The notes: generated by a model not told the origin, from the letters alone. A stretch of 64,000 bases of DNA from Sideroxydans sp. (GCA_028710605.1 JAQTTU010000007.1:120431-184430); one strand, 5' to 3'; counted from the first letter of the stretch, positions 12,048 to 21,609 are shown. Numbers and translations: made by a program.

Positions 12048-12473
12048 TTAGCGCGAGTAAACGTTCAGCGCCGGGAAGAAATACGCGATCTCAACTGCTG
12101 CGGTTTCAGCCGCATCGGAACCGTGTACTGCATTGGCATCAATGCTGTCGGCGAAATCGGCGCGGATGGTGCCCTTGTCGGCCTTCTTCGGATCGGTTGC
12201 GCCCATCAGTTCGCGGTTCTTCAGAATAGCGCTCTCGCCTTCCAGCACCTGGATCATCACCGGGCCGGAGATCATAAAGCTCACCAGATCGTTGAAGAAA
12301 GGACGTGCTTTGTGCACCGCGTAGAAACCTTCCGCTTCGGCGCGCGACAACTGCGTCATGCGCGATGCCACGATCTTCAGACCGGCGTTTTCGAAACGGG
12401 AATAGATTTGACCGATGACATTCTTTGCCACGGCATCGGGTTTGATGATTGAAAGTGTACGTTCAACAGCCAT
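12048..12473 (-). CDS. ndk: Nucleoside-diphosphate kinase
   Basis: A 141-residue protein starting [18 protein letters not shown], with the active-site segment NAVHGSD carrying the phosphorylated His. It balances NTP pools. The ATG at 12473 is chosen over one 12 bases upstream because it gives the conserved N-terminus. It heads the minus-strand housekeeping run. Confidence 0.97.
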   Translation of the reverse strand: MAVERTLSIIKPDAVAKNVIGQIYSRFENAGLKIVASRMTQLSRAEAEGFYAVHKARPFFNDLVSFMISGPVMIQVLEGESAILKNRELMGATDPKKADKGTIRADFADSIDANAVHGSDAAETAAVEIAYFFPALNVYSR

Positions 12474-12634
12474 GCTTCTCTCCAAAATGAATATGAATCA
12501 GAAAATTCTGAGGGCGCGATTCTAGCAGCCTTTGCCTGCCCTGTCGCAGCCACAAGCCATGCGAGACAGGGCTTGGGCAGCGAACGGCAGCGGCACGGAT
12601 TCAACAGGCGGAAGACTTATAACACCTCGTAGAA

Positions 12635-12650
12635 CGCCTATTGACGGGGC
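12635..12650 (+). repeat. Dispersed CGCCTATTGACGGGC element
   Basis: One core copy, with one extra G, lies just downstream of the haem-copper-like gene. See the family description at 16488-16558. Confidence 0.6.
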
Positions 12651-12666
12651 TTGCGATGAAGGTGAC

Positions 12667-13962
12667 TCACACCGCCAGCAGTTCGATGCGCCGTAGCGTG
12701 CGGCGGTAAACCGCGATGCCGGTAAATACCGCATAACCCAGCAAAATGCCTTGCAATAGCAGGCCGAGCGCGGCGAGCCACGCCGCCGGGTTCCACCACG
12801 GAGCGAGCAGCGCGACCAGCAACGTGCCGCCATGCAGCCGCAAATGCCACCACATCAGGCGTTCCGGGATAACTTCCTTCATATTCGGAATCCCAACCTT
12901 GACCGCATTGACCCCGCCGCGAAACAGGTGAAACCACACCAGGAACGGGACGATCTTGTACAACATGCCTTGTATCAACGACATGGCGAACCCTGCAATA
13001 AACGCGATGGCAGACAGCAGCCGCAGCGGCATGTCGAAAGCGGGCAGCAGCAGCGCGACCAGCCATAACAAGGCAGCCAGCAGCAACGACACCATACCCA
13101 GACGAAAGAAATTCAGCGTGGCATCCGCCACCTTGCGCCGACGCTGGCTTTGCAGCTTGAGCGTCACCAGCGCGAAACAAACTGCCAGCAACCAAAATGA
13201 AATCCCCGCCGCTGCAATCCATGTTTGTTCCGCGCCAGTCAACAATAGCGCAAGGTTCAGCAACAGAATGGCGAACAAAGCGGGAGCCAGCACGGCGCTC
13301 AGCCATTTCGGATAGGCCGGGGTGATCTGAAACATCGGCACTACCTGATACGACACGCCGACGATCAACAGCATCACCCAGCCGCCCAATGCCATCGTGA
13401 TGTGCGCGACGGATAACGCGGCGTAGTCCAGCGCCGTGCCTGTGGCAAATCCTCTGGCCAGCAAAATGCCCAACGTGACGGCGGCGGCCAACGCGCAGAT
13501 CGACAGCAGGATCGCGGTCTTTGTCACATTCTTCGCCGTGGCGCGCCACAGACTGAGCATGGCAGCGATGATGAACACCAGAAAAGCCACCCCCAACAGC
13601 GGCCACGCCAGATTGAACAAACGCGCGTTACCCGACATAAAACCGCCGCACAACGACAGCGCCCCCGCCCCCAACGGCACACTGGTCAACCACGCCACCC
13701 AGCGCGATGCCGGAAGCGGGCTGCCGATCACCACCGGCAAAATTTGCTGGGTCGCCCCCATCATCACCATCGCCATGAATCCCAGCGTGATGCAGTGCGT
13801 CGCGGCCAGCAGCGCGGGTGTTTGCGCGGCGGCGAAGGGATTGCCGTCGCTCATCGCCAGCATCAAAGCGGCCAGCACAAGGAACAGCGGCGCGACCGCA
13901 AAAAAACGCAGCGGCACGGAAATAGGCGGCGCTTGATCGGTGCTGAGCGAAGCGATATTCAT
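12667..13962 (-). CDS. Haem-copper-oxidase-I-like / NnrS-like multispanning membrane protein
   Basis: A 431-residue, very hydrophobic protein with about 12 predicted membrane helices. Conserved-looking His positions (ATHCITLGFMAMVMMGATQQ, VAHITMALGGWVML, WFHLF) resemble the haem/copper-ligand helices of the NnrS and oxidase-subunit-I superfamily. It is translationally coupled by a 4-base overlap to a DUF2249 gene and, with the hemerythrin gene upstream, forms a three-gene operon. The operon diverges from nsrR-nnrS, so a role in NO handling is likely but not proven. Confidence 0.7.
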   Translation of the reverse strand: MNIASLSTDQAPPISVPLRFFAVAPLFLVLAALMLAMSDGNPFAAAQTPALLAATHCITLGFMAMVMMGATQQILPVVIGSPLPASRWVAWLTSVPLGAGALSLCGGFMSGNARLFNLAWPLLGVAFLVFIIAAMLSLWRATAKNVTKTAILLSICALAAAVTLGILLARGFATGTALDYAALSVAHITMALGGWVMLLIVGVSYQVVPMFQITPAYPKWLSAVLAPALFAILLLNLALLLTGAEQTWIAAAGISFWLLAVCFALVTLKLQSQRRRKVADATLNFFRLGMVSLLLAALLWLVALLLPAFDMPLRLLSAIAFIAGFAMSLIQGMLYKIVPFLVWFHLFRGGVNAVKVGIPNMKEVIPERLMWWHLRLHGGTLLVALLAPWWNPAAWLAALGLLLQGILLGYAVFTGIAVYRRTLRRIELLAV

Positions 13963-14189
13963 GTGGCGCGCGAAATCAGGATTTCAAAATTGCCGTTCTC
14001 AAACGCAGTGACTTGCCAGACAAAGCCGCCATCGCGCAACACATCGTAGAGCGGAAACGGTTCGCGGTGGATAAGCACCTGCAGCGCGTCGGTATCAGGT
14101 AATGAATTCAATGCATCCATGATGTGCTCGAACGGCTCCGGCGGCGGCAGCCAGCGCACGTCGAGATATTGGATTGCCTGTGCTGGCAT
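13959..14189 (-). CDS. DUF2249 small protein
   Basis: A 76-residue protein with the DUF2249 pattern: LDVRWLPPPEPFEHIMDAL near the start and HREPFPLYDVL in the middle. This small SirA/TusA-like fold is often found near hemerythrins and NO- or denitrification-related genes. It sits 3 bases after the hemerythrin gene and overlaps the next gene by 4 bases. Confidence 0.85.
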   Translation of the reverse strand: MPAQAIQYLDVRWLPPPEPFEHIMDALNSLPDTDALQVLIHREPFPLYDVLRDGGFVWQVTAFENGNFEILISRAT

Positions 14190-14192
14190 TGC

Positions 14193-14624
14193 TCAAGCAG
14201 CTTGCATGCGTTGCAGCATGGCCGCGCTATCTTTGACCAGCAAACGATCCGCGATGGGATACAGGATTTGCTCTTCCTTCAAATTGTGCTGCTGCATCAC
14301 GATCAGCAGCGTTTCCGAAATTCCGGCGTAGCGCAACGAATTGCGGCTGGACAGCGCCGCCTCCAGTTGCCGCAACAGGTCGTTGATCTGCTCGTGTTCC
14401 ATCAGCATCACCTGCACCGGCCCGCCGGGACCACCCGCCGCCGTCAAAGCGGGGAACAACTGCTCTTTTTCCATGCGGAAATGCCGCGCCATCTCGTCGC
14501 GAAAAATGATGAACGCATTTTGGGCTTGCTCCCATTCGCCGGACAGCGCCGCTTCTTCGGCCAAGGCAAAATCGTTGTCGCAGGTTTTGTGGTTGTCCTG
14601 CATGAATTCGGCAATGGATGGCAT
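14193..14624 (-). CDS. Hemerythrin HHE-domain protein
   Basis: A 143-residue four-helix protein. Putative di-iron ligands are in the expected order: DNHKTCDNDF, ARHFRMEKEQLFPAL, MEHEQINDLL and QQHNLKEEQILYP. Hemerythrins bind oxygen or NO at the di-iron site. It is the first gene of the operon with DUF2249 and the oxidase-like membrane protein, transcribed away from nsrR. Confidence 0.93.
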   Translation of the reverse strand: MPSIAEFMQDNHKTCDNDFALAEEAALSGEWEQAQNAFIIFRDEMARHFRMEKEQLFPALTAAGGPGGPVQVMLMEHEQINDLLRQLEAALSSRNSLRYAGISETLLIVMQQHNLKEEQILYPIADRLLVKDSAAMLQRMQAA

Positions 14625-14690
14625 ATCGGCTCCCTTGAAATATGTCGGTTGGTGAAATGAAAATTGATTGCGTTGTGCATTGTATAGTCA

Positions 14691-14713
14691 AACATGTATC
14701 ATCGGCACATGTT
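14691..14713. promoter_or_regulatory. Candidate NsrR operator between divergent NO-response operons
   Basis: A perfect inverted repeat AACATGT-N9-ACATGTT lies in the 129-base divergent region between the hemerythrin and nsrR genes. Its size and spacing fit an Rrf2-family dimer site and roughly resemble NsrR sites. Assignment to NsrR is inferred from its position. Confidence 0.55.
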
Positions 14714-14753
14714 AATTATTTCCAATCAGGGAATGCGCAATGGATAGCCAATT

Positions 14754-15200
14754 ATGAAACTGACCCAATACTCCGACCTCGGCCTGCGGCTGCTGATGTA
14801 TCTGGCGCTGCGGCGGGACGAACTGGTCACCATTCAGGAAGTCAGCGAGCGCTTTGCCATTTCCAAAAACCATCTGGTCAAAATCTCGCATCAATTGACC
14901 AAGTCCGGTTTGATCGAAAGCATACAGGGGCGCAACGGCGGCATCCGTCTGGCGCTTCCGCCGCAGGACATCAGCGTCGAACAGATATTGCGCACGACCG
15001 AAGACAATTTCGATCTGGTCGAATGTTTTGCACCCACGCAGAACCAGTGCGTCATTTCCGGCGCATGTATTTTGACCGGCGTGCTGGATGAAGCGCGCGC
15101 CGCATTCTTCGATGTGCTGCGCAAAGTCTCGCTGGCCGATCTGGTGAAGAATGGAAAGATGCTGGAAAAAACTTTGCTGCCATTCCCCAAGCTGGGTTGA
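14754..15200 (+). CDS. nsrR: NsrR, Rrf2-family nitric-oxide-sensing repressor
   Basis: The 148-residue protein has an N-terminal winged helix (MKLTQYSDLGLRLLMYLAL, SKNHLVKISHQL) and three cysteines spaced as ECF-N5-QC-N5-AC near residues 90-105, which ligate the Fe-S cluster. NO destroys the cluster and relieves repression. It is followed by nnrS after 20 bases and faces the hemerythrin operon, which it probably controls. Confidence 0.93.
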   Translation: MKLTQYSDLGLRLLMYLALRRDELVTIQEVSERFAISKNHLVKISHQLTKSGLIESIQGRNGGIRLALPPQDISVEQILRTTEDNFDLVECFAPTQNQCVISGACILTGVLDEARAAFFDVLRKVSLADLVKNGKMLEKTLLPFPKLG

Positions 15201-15220
15201 AGCCTATCCGAAAGCAAATC

Positions 15221-16450
15221 ATGAATGTTTCTCAACGCTGGTCCGTATTCACCGCCGCGCCGCACCGCGTCATGCTCTTTCTCGGCGCGCTGCAAGCCGT
15301 CGCCGCCATGGTGTGGTGGCTGCTTGAACTGACGACACGCTACGGCTTCGTCGGCCAGCCGCTGGACTTGCCGCTGCCGCCCTTCGCCATCCACGCCTAC
15401 CTGATGCTGTTCGGCATGTTCCCGCCGCTGATGTTCGGCTTCCTGATGACCACCTTCCCGCGCTGGATGAACGGCAGCGAAATTCCCGCGCGCCGCTATG
15501 TGCCCGCCTTCATTTTGCTGCTGCTGGGACTCGTCGGTTTTTATGGCGGGCTATTGAGCGGGCGCGGCATGTTGCTTGCCGCCGCAATCAGCACGCTGGC
15601 AGGCTGGGGCGTGGCGTTATATGCGCTGTTGCGCGTACTGCATGCCACAAAGAATCCCGACAAACGCCATCCGCGAATCCTGTTCATCGCGTTGTGCCTA
15701 GGCTGGTGCAGCCTGGCCGCATACAGCGTCTGGCTGTCGAACGACAACGACGCATGGCTGCGCTTCGCCATTCAAGGAGGAATCTGGCTGTTCCTGCTGC
15801 CGGTATTCGCCAGCGTCGCGCACCGCATGTTGCCGTTCTTCACCGGTAGCGCATTGCAGCAAGCGTCCGTGCCGCAACCGTACTGGGCGTGGTATGTGAT
15901 GCTGGCAGGCAGCGTCGCGCATTTCCTGCTGCAACTAGTCGGCGCGCAAGCGTGGTTGTGGCTGTGCGATGCGCCGCTGGCGTTTGCCGCACTGTATCTG
16001 AGCTCTGTCTGGGGCTTGCGCCGCAGCCTGCACATCCCGCTGCTCGCCGTGTTGCACATCGGCTTCGCTTGGCTGGGCATCGCCATGCTGCTGTTCACCG
16101 CGCAAAGCCTAGCGCAATTCGCCAACCACGACGCACTGCCGCTGTGGGGACTGGCACCGCTGCACGCGCTGACCATCGGCTGCTTCGCCACCCTACTGAT
16201 CGGCATGGCAACGCGCGTCACACTGGGACATTCCGGCCTGCCGATGCGCGTGAACAATGCCGTCAAGTTGATGTTCATCGGCATCCAGTTGGCCGCCCTG
16301 CTGCGCGTGCTGGCGGATGTGCTGGCGCTTCAGGCAAGCGTGCAATGGTATCTGGCGGCCGCACTGATCTGGGTGGTTTGCTTTGCGGCATGGGGGGCGC
16401 GGTATTTGCCTGCGTACTGGAAGCCGAGGGCGGATGGGCAGGCGGGGTGA
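15221..16450 (+). CDS. nnrS: NnrS family haem-copper membrane protein
   Basis: A 409-residue protein with about 12 membrane helices and the NnrS start pattern (FTAAPHRVMLFLGALQAVAAMVWW; HAYLMLFGMFPPLMFGFLMTTFPRW). NnrS proteins protect cells from NO-induced iron-thiol stress. The ATG at 15221 is preferred over a TTG overlapping the nsrR stop, because the upstream codons are basic and not conserved in character. It probably forms an operon with nsrR. Confidence 0.93.
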   Translation: MNVSQRWSVFTAAPHRVMLFLGALQAVAAMVWWLLELTTRYGFVGQPLDLPLPPFAIHAYLMLFGMFPPLMFGFLMTTFPRWMNGSEIPARRYVPAFILLLLGLVGFYGGLLSGRGMLLAAAISTLAGWGVALYALLRVLHATKNPDKRHPRILFIALCLGWCSLAAYSVWLSNDNDAWLRFAIQGGIWLFLLPVFASVAHRMLPFFTGSALQQASVPQPYWAWYVMLAGSVAHFLLQLVGAQAWLWLCDAPLAFAALYLSSVWGLRRSLHIPLLAVLHIGFAWLGIAMLLFTAQSLAQFANHDALPLWGLAPLHALTIGCFATLLIGMATRVTLGHSGLPMRVNNAVKLMFIGIQLAALLRVLADVLALQASVQWYLAAALIWVVCFAAWGARYLPAYWKPRADGQAG

Positions 16451-16487
16451 TAGGTATCATCAACCATCTTTTCAAAAATACACCTTG

Positions 16488-16558
16488 ACCGCAAGCCAAT
16501 AAATACGACCATCTGCACCAAGCGCATGATGCAGATCGCCTATTGACGGGCATCTTCA
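16488..16558 (+). repeat. Long copy of dispersed CGCCTATTGACGGGC element (convergent gap)
   Basis: This unit of about 70 bases reads from a GACCGCAAGCCAATAAATAC-like head, through an ATCTGCA...TGCAGAT small stem, to the core CGCCTATTGACGGGC at 16537. Closely similar long copies lie at 22979, 29281, 32125 and 51045. Core-only or paired copies lie at 12635, 39107, 42311, 54400 and 57074. All are intergenic. Confidence 0.8.
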
Positions 16559-16587
16559 GAGGGGTGGAGAAATAATCCGGGTTCGAT

Positions 16588-18042
16588 TCAGCAGACAACG
16601 ATTCCAGCTTCGGATGCTATTGCCTGAAACTCAGCCGCAATCGCCACGCCCACCACACTCACCAATTCATCGCCGCAATACAGCAACGGCAGACGTTCGC
16701 GTTGCCACGGTGGGATGTCGTGTTGTTGCAGTAGGTTCTTCAAACTGCGCTTGGCGGCTTTGGGGTGCGGGCGCAGGGTTTCGCCGCCGTTGCGCAGGCG
16801 CAGCGTGACCGGGGCTTGTTGCAATTTTTTCAGGCTGATGCCTTGGCCTTGTGTCTGCGTAAAAACCAAACGCGTGTTCAGCGCGGGCCATGCCAGTTCT
16901 GCTTCGCCGCTCCATGCCAGTACCAAGTGCGGATCGAATTCGCCCGGTGCGGGGAAGGTATAGACTTTGTCCTGATAACGCCGCACCTGCCAGCCACCGA
17001 AGGTCACACACAACGTCGCATCTTCCCGCGCATCCAACAATTGGTGCAGCATCTGGTCGAGTTGCACGGTTTGCGGCATGGGCGCGCTTTGGCTATGCAG
17101 GAAATAGCGCAGCAGGTTCTTGGCGCGGGGAAGGGAAAGGGCGCGCAGACAAGACAGTTCGAGGTAACTCGCCAAACCCTCTCCCCTAGCCCCTCCCCCG
17201 CCAGCGGGGGAGGGGAATAATTGCGCATCCTGCTGCGCCAATTCGTCCAGCAACTCGCTGGCTTCAGCGAAATTCTGCGCGGCGCGCGTCAGGGTTTCGC
17301 GGTAGGAGGGGAATTTTTTTTCGAGCAGCGGCAGCAGGTTCTGGCGCAGGAAGTTGCGCGGGTAGTGGTCGTCGGTGTTGCTTTCGTCTTCTACCCATTG
17401 CAGGGCGTGTTGCTGCGCGTATTCAAAAAGTTTAGCGCGACGGATGTCTAGCAGCGGGCGCACGGTGGCGTGGGATTGTACTGAGGCCAATACCCTGTAG
17501 GAGCCAGCTTGCTGGCGAATGCCATTCGCGGCTAAAGCCGCTCCTACATTGGATGAAGCTGCCAATGATTTATTCGGGGTAAATTCTGGCATCGCCGCCG
17601 CGCCTTTGATGCCCGCGCCGCGCAGCAGTTGCAGCAGCACGGTTTCGGCTTGGTCGTCGGCATGGTGCGCCAGCGCCACGAAGTCGCAGGCTTGTTGCTC
17701 GAAGGCGGCGTGACGCAATTTGCGCGCGGCGGCTTCGATGCCGTGCTCGTCGCGCAGAGGGGCGATGTTGACGTGTTCGATGTGCAAGGGAATATTGAGG
17801 CGGGCGCACAATCCGGCACAGAACTCCGCCCACGCATCGGCGTTGGGGCTGATGCCGTGATGGACGTGCAAGGCGGAAAGTTGCCACTGGTAGCGCGGCG
17901 CAAGTTGGTGCAACAGATGCAGCAGCACCACCGAATCCATGCCGCCGGAAAGTCCGATCAGGATGCTGCTGTGCGCGGGAAGCAGCGGCGCGAGCCGCGC
18001 CGCAACGGACTCAGCTAAGTTCGATTTCCTTGAACTTGCCAT
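16588..18042 (-). CDS. tilS: TilS, tRNA-Ile lysidine synthetase, with two repeat insertions
   Basis: The 484-residue protein has the PP-loop SGGMDS (about residue 33), HVHHG and the TilS core, followed by the C-terminal TilS domain ([40 protein letters not shown]). It modifies C34 of the AUA-reading tRNA-Ile. Two stretches are encoded by palindromic repeats read in frame: about residues 165-182 (GAALAANG) and 275-289 ([13 protein letters not shown]). Both fall in likely surface loops. It overlaps accA by 32 bases, so the true start may lie slightly downstream. Confidence 0.94.
   Translation of the reverse strand: MASSRKSNLAESVAARLAPLLPAHSSILIGLSGGMDSVVLLHLLHQLAPRYQWQLSALHVHHGISPNADAWAEFCAGLCARLNIPLHIEHVNIAPLRDEHGIEAAARKLRHAAFEQQACDFVALAHHADDQAETVLLQLLRGAGIKGAAAMPEFTPNKSLAASSNVGAALAANGIRQQAGSYRVLASVQSHATVRPLLDIRRAKLFEYAQQHALQWVEDESNTDDHYPRNFLRQNLLPLLEKKFPSYRETLTRAAQNFAEASELLDELAQQDAQLFPSPAGGGGARGEGLASYLELSCLRALSLPRAKNLLRYFLHSQSAPMPQTVQLDQMLHQLLDAREDATLCVTFGGWQVRRYQDKVYTFPAPGEFDPHLVLAWSGEAELAWPALNTRLVFTQTQGQGISLKKLQQAPVTLRLRNGGETLRPHPKAAKRSLKNLLQQHDIPPWQRERLPLLYCGDELVSVVGVAIAAEFQAIASEAGIVVC
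17176..17216. repeat. G/C-rich palindrome inside tilS
   Basis: CCCTCTCCCC and CCTCCCCCGCCAGCGGGGGA form the same type of palindrome as the units in gspK and gspI. It is read through in frame by tilS, adding about 14 residues. Confidence 0.85.
17496..17548. repeat. TGTAGGAG palindrome inside tilS
   Basis: Outer arms TGTAGGAGC and GCTCCTACA enclose two smaller stems (GCCAGCTTGCTGGC, CGCGGCTAAAGCCG). It is read in frame as about 18 extra residues of TilS. The same family recurs at 20854 and 48966. Confidence 0.85.
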
Positions 18043-18979
18043 AACTCATCAAGCGGCTGAAGCGTTCCTGCAACAGGTCGGCGGTGGGTTTGTTCTGCAC
18101 CTGTTTCAGCGTGTCGCTCAAGGCTTTTTTGACGTTCTGCATCGCCAGCGTGTAGTCGCGGTGCGCGCCGCCCAAGGGTTCGGTCACGATCTTGTCCACC
18201 AAGCCCAAGGCTTTCAAACGCGTGGCGGTGATCGCCAGCGTTTCGGCGGCTTCCGGCGCTTTGGCGGCGCTCTTCCACAGGATGGAAGCGCAACCTTCCG
18301 GCGAGATCACCGAGTAGGTGGCGTATTGCAGCATGAGCAAGGCATCGCCCACGGCCACGGCCAACGCGCCGCCGGAACCGCCTTCGCCGATGATGGTGCA
18401 AATAATCGGCACGCGCAGTTCGGCCATCACATACAGATTGCGGCCTATGGCTTCGGACTGTCCGCGCTCTTCCGCGCCCACGCCGGGATACGCGCCGGGG
18501 GTGTCGATGAAAGTCATGATGGGGATGCCAAATTTTTCGGCCAGACGCATCAGGCGCATGGCCTTGCGGTAGCCTTCGGGGCGCGGCATGCCGAAGTTGC
18601 GGTATTGGCGTTCCTTGGTATCGCGGCCCTTCTGGTGGCCGATCACCATCACGCTCTGGCCGTTGAAACGCGCCAAACCGCCGACGATAGCCGCATCGTC
18701 CGCATACACGCGGTCGCCGTGCAGCTCTTCAAAATCGGTGAACAGATGCTGGATGTAGTCCAGCGTATAGGGACGTTGCGGGTGGCGCGATACCTGCGAG
18801 ATCTGCCACGGTGTCAGTTTGGTGTAGATGTCCTTGGTCAGGGACTGGCTCTTCTTTTGCAGGCGGTCGATCTCGTCGGAAATATCCAGCGCGGAATCGT
18901 CCTGCACATAGCGCAGTTGCTCGATCTTGTTCTCCAGCTCGGCAACCTGTTGCTCGAAATCCAGGAAGGTCAGTTTCAT
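18011..18979 (-). CDS. accA: Acetyl-CoA carboxylase carboxyltransferase alpha subunit
   Basis: A 322-residue AccA of standard length. It has an N-terminal coiled segment ([19 protein letters not shown]) and the crotonase-like core with [18 protein letters not shown] and [10 protein letters not shown]. With AccD it transfers carboxyl groups from carboxybiotin to acetyl-CoA in the first step of fatty-acid synthesis. accA followed by tilS is a common betaproteobacterial order. Confidence 0.98.
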   Translation of the reverse strand: MKLTFLDFEQQVAELENKIEQLRYVQDDSALDISDEIDRLQKKSQSLTKDIYTKLTPWQISQVSRHPQRPYTLDYIQHLFTDFEELHGDRVYADDAAIVGGLARFNGQSVMVIGHQKGRDTKERQYRNFGMPRPEGYRKAMRLMRLAEKFGIPIMTFIDTPGAYPGVGAEERGQSEAIGRNLYVMAELRVPIICTIIGEGGSGGALAVAVGDALLMLQYATYSVISPEGCASILWKSAAKAPEAAETLAITATRLKALGLVDKIVTEPLGGAHRDYTLAMQNVKKALSDTLKQVQNKPTADLLQERFSRLMSYGKFKEIELS

Positions 18980-19024
18980 ATTCGATGTCTCTAAGATTCA
19001 AAAACGGTGCGCATGATACAACAG

Positions 19025-20566
19025 CTATATGCCCAGCGAGAAAAAACGCTTGATGGTCGCCAGAATTTCGCTGTGTTGCTTGGCTATATCGTGATGGGCG
19101 GCGGCGGCATCAATATCGTGCAGCGCCACATCCAGTTGCGCGGTGCGTTCGGCGAGGATGTGCGCGACTTCGTCGGCGATAGAGGGACGTGCGTGCAATA
19201 TCTCCTCGAACGCTTCCTTGTCCAGCCGGTAGCATTCGACATCGGTCTTGGCGATCACCGAAGCGCGGCGCGGCGCGCCGGTGAGCAGCGCCATCTCGCC
19301 GAAGAAGTTGCCCTTGTTCAAGGTATTGATAAGGCGCTTGCCGCCTTCCGGCGTATCCAGAAACACATCCGCTTCGCCGCTGACGATGATGAACAACCAG
19401 TGCGACCGTTCGTCGCCTTGGCGTGCCATTACGTTGCCGCGCGCAAACGGAAAATATCGCAAATGTCCGGCCAGCGTCTTCAATTCGTCCTCGGTCATGG
19501 AAGAGAAAAGCTCGACGCGGTGCAAGGTCTTGATGCGCGACAACACTTCGCGCTGATGCAGCACCTCTTCGTGTTTTTCGTTTTCCTTGGTGAGCAGGAT
19601 GCTGCTTTCTTCCATCGCCAGCTTCAGTCCGGCGCGCTGCAACGCGGTGATGATGTGCCAGCGCACCGCGCCGTCGGTGGGATCGTCGGGAGTCAGATCG
19701 GTCAGCCAGTAGCGCATGGCGTAGCGCCCGTAGCCTTTGGCATCCATATCCATCAACACGCAATTGGGCAACGGCTGTTTGGCCACATTGGCGATCTCGG
19801 TATGCTGGATGGCATCTTCCACCACGGAAATCACTTTGGATGGCGCGACCTCCAGCGACACATTGAACCAGACCCAGCGCCGCCATTGCACCGGCTGGTC
19901 GGTGCGCCGACCCAGCACCAGAAATTTGTTTTTCATCAACTGGCTGTTGGGGAAAACCACTGTCTCCCAGTTGCGCGTTTCGACCAGCGTGGAGCGCCAG
20001 CGAATGTCCACCACCTTGCCGGCAATGTCGTCCACCTTGATCCAGTCGCCGACCTCGATGGAGTTATCCAGTTGCAAGGCGAGACCGCCGAGAATATTGC
20101 CCAAGGTGTCCTGCATGGAGAAAGCGATCACCGCCGTAATCACCGCCGAAGTCGCCAGAATGCTGGACAGATCGAGACCGGCATAGCGCAGCCGCAGCAT
20201 GAACCACGCGACGTAAGCGATGATGACGAAGATGTCTTCGGTAATGCGCGGCGGATGGAGTTTGACGGAAGGCAATATCAGCCGGAACACCAGCAACCCG
20301 CCCAGACGGATCGCCGCGATCCCGGCACCGATGACAAACACCTCGTGCGTGATGTCTGCGAAACGCATGAATCCCAGCGCATGCATAAACCCGCCGAGCA
20401 TTTGCCCGAACAGGCACACGAAATAGAAGCCGACGGTGTTGTACAAACTGCGCCGTTCTTCGCTGTGAAAATGGAACAGCAGCGCCGAAATCCCCAGCAC
20501 CAGCGCCAGCAGCGTGAAAGATTCCGCGTCCCAGAAATAAACCAGCGCGTCGCTCAAAAAGTTCAT
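19025..20566 (-). CDS. MscS-family channel with C-terminal cyclic-nucleotide-binding domain
   Basis: From the ATG at 20566 the protein has 513 residues: four or five membrane helices (about 1-165), an MscS pore/beta domain (FSMQDTLGNILGGLALQLDNSIEVGDWIKV) and a C-terminal cNMP-binding domain (about 365-490, GNFFGEMALLTGAPRRASV). This domain pair suggests a ligand-modulated rather than purely tension-gated channel. An in-frame start 78 bases upstream would overlap the preceding gene and adds no recognisable sequence. Confidence 0.9.
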   Translation of the reverse strand: MNFLSDALVYFWDAESFTLLALVLGISALLFHFHSEERRSLYNTVGFYFVCLFGQMLGGFMHALGFMRFADITHEVFVIGAGIAAIRLGGLLVFRLILPSVKLHPPRITEDIFVIIAYVAWFMLRLRYAGLDLSSILATSAVITAVIAFSMQDTLGNILGGLALQLDNSIEVGDWIKVDDIAGKVVDIRWRSTLVETRNWETVVFPNSQLMKNKFLVLGRRTDQPVQWRRWVWFNVSLEVAPSKVISVVEDAIQHTEIANVAKQPLPNCVLMDMDAKGYGRYAMRYWLTDLTPDDPTDGAVRWHIITALQRAGLKLAMEESSILLTKENEKHEEVLHQREVLSRIKTLHRVELFSSMTEDELKTLAGHLRYFPFARGNVMARQGDERSHWLFIIVSGEADVFLDTPEGGKRLINTLNKGNFFGEMALLTGAPRRASVIAKTDVECYRLDKEAFEEILHARPSIADEVAHILAERTAQLDVALHDIDAAAAHHDIAKQHSEILATIKRFFSLGI

Positions 20567-20595
20567 GCCCGTGACTCCGTGTCGGATGGCCGATT

Positions 20596-21609
20596 CTACA
20601 CCGCGAAATGCGCCAACGGACGACGGCTGCGCCACACCTGCCACACCCCGCCACGGCCCAATTCAAAACGTTGCGTTGACGATTCCATTAATACATCCAG
20701 AGTCAGCGACTTCAAGCGCCCGCTGCGCAAAGCATGCAATAGCGGCTGCGCCACCTCGCGCTCCAGCGCCTGCACCGCTTCGCGCCAGACATACAGATCG
20801 CCGCGCTGCCATGCCGCAGCGGGCGCGGCGCAAACCCACAACGCATTTTTGTTTTTTGTAGGAGCGAGCTTGCTCGCGAAATTCGCGAGCAAGCTCGCTC
20901 CTACAAAAACCGAAGCCCCTGCCGCCCGCCCGAAGGCCAAACTCAACTCATCATCCCCGCCCACCGCATCGAAACCAGAGCGCAACACGCCCGCACTGCC
21001 GTTACCCCACAACCACACGCTATTGATGATCGGCAAACCCTGCGCCTCGCGCGCCAGATTGACCGCATGCCCGTGCAACAACATCTGAATCTCATTGCCC
21101 ACGCAGCGCCAGCGTGTTGCCTCCGCGCCCTGCGCCTGCATGAGCCTCACATCGCGCCATGCGGCGGCACGCAACGGGGTCAGCGCAACGTCGGAAGAGT
21201 CGGCACAACGCACATACCAGCGCTGCGGCTGCGGCGCAAAAAAACTCAGCCCATCCCCCGCGAAATACTTGTTCAACGTGTCGCACAACGCCGCCGCTTC
21301 CTCGGCAGTGCATCCCACCTCCGGCAGCAACACCACCTGCGACGGCTGCACCTGCAAATGCACTGGATCGGCGCACAACCAGAACCCCGACGCGACATCC
21401 AGCCCGTCGGCGGCAGCACGCACCGGCGCAACAGCATCAACCCCGAAGCGCTCGCAAAAAAAATCTTCCAGCGTCGTCGCGGGCAATGCAGTTTGCTCAC
21501 CGCGCGCCAACAGCTTCTCCAAAGCAGGCAGACGCAACCCGGCGCAAGCGTGAGCCGCCGCATCCTGCGGCAGGAATAAATCGGGGATGAGCAGGTGCAA
21601 ATGATTCAT
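20596..21609 (-). CDS. RpfE-like / phosphoglycerate-mutase-annotated protein with repeat insertion
   Basis: A 337-residue protein beginning NHLHLLIPDLFLP, with GFWLCADPVHLQ and SVWLWGNG segments. I recognise these as typical of the betaproteobacterial RpfE or 'cofactor-independent phosphoglycerate mutase'-annotated family, which has no firm function. About 18 residues near position 240 ([16 protein letters not shown]) come from an in-frame TGTAGGAG palindrome. It lies just upstream of the MscS gene. Confidence 0.65.
   Translation of the reverse strand: MNHLHLLIPDLFLPQDAAAHACAGLRLPALEKLLARGEQTALPATTLEDFFCERFGVDAVAPVRAAADGLDVASGFWLCADPVHLQVQPSQVVLLPEVGCTAEEAAALCDTLNKYFAGDGLSFFAPQPQRWYVRCADSSDVALTPLRAAAWRDVRLMQAQGAEATRWRCVGNEIQMLLHGHAVNLAREAQGLPIINSVWLWGNGSAGVLRSGFDAVGGDDELSLAFGRAAGASVFVGASLLANFASKLAPTKNKNALWVCAAPAAAWQRGDLYVWREAVQALEREVAQPLLHALRSGRLKSLTLDVLMESSTQRFELGRGGVWQVWRSRRPLAHFAV
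20854..20909. repeat. Near-perfect TGTAGGAGCGAGCTTGCTCGCGAA palindrome inside a CDS
   Basis: Two arms of about 27 bases are complementary around a central A. The unit is read in frame by the RpfE-like gene. A second copy with a larger loop lies at 48966-49027, and a diverged one in tilS at 17496. Confidence 0.9.
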
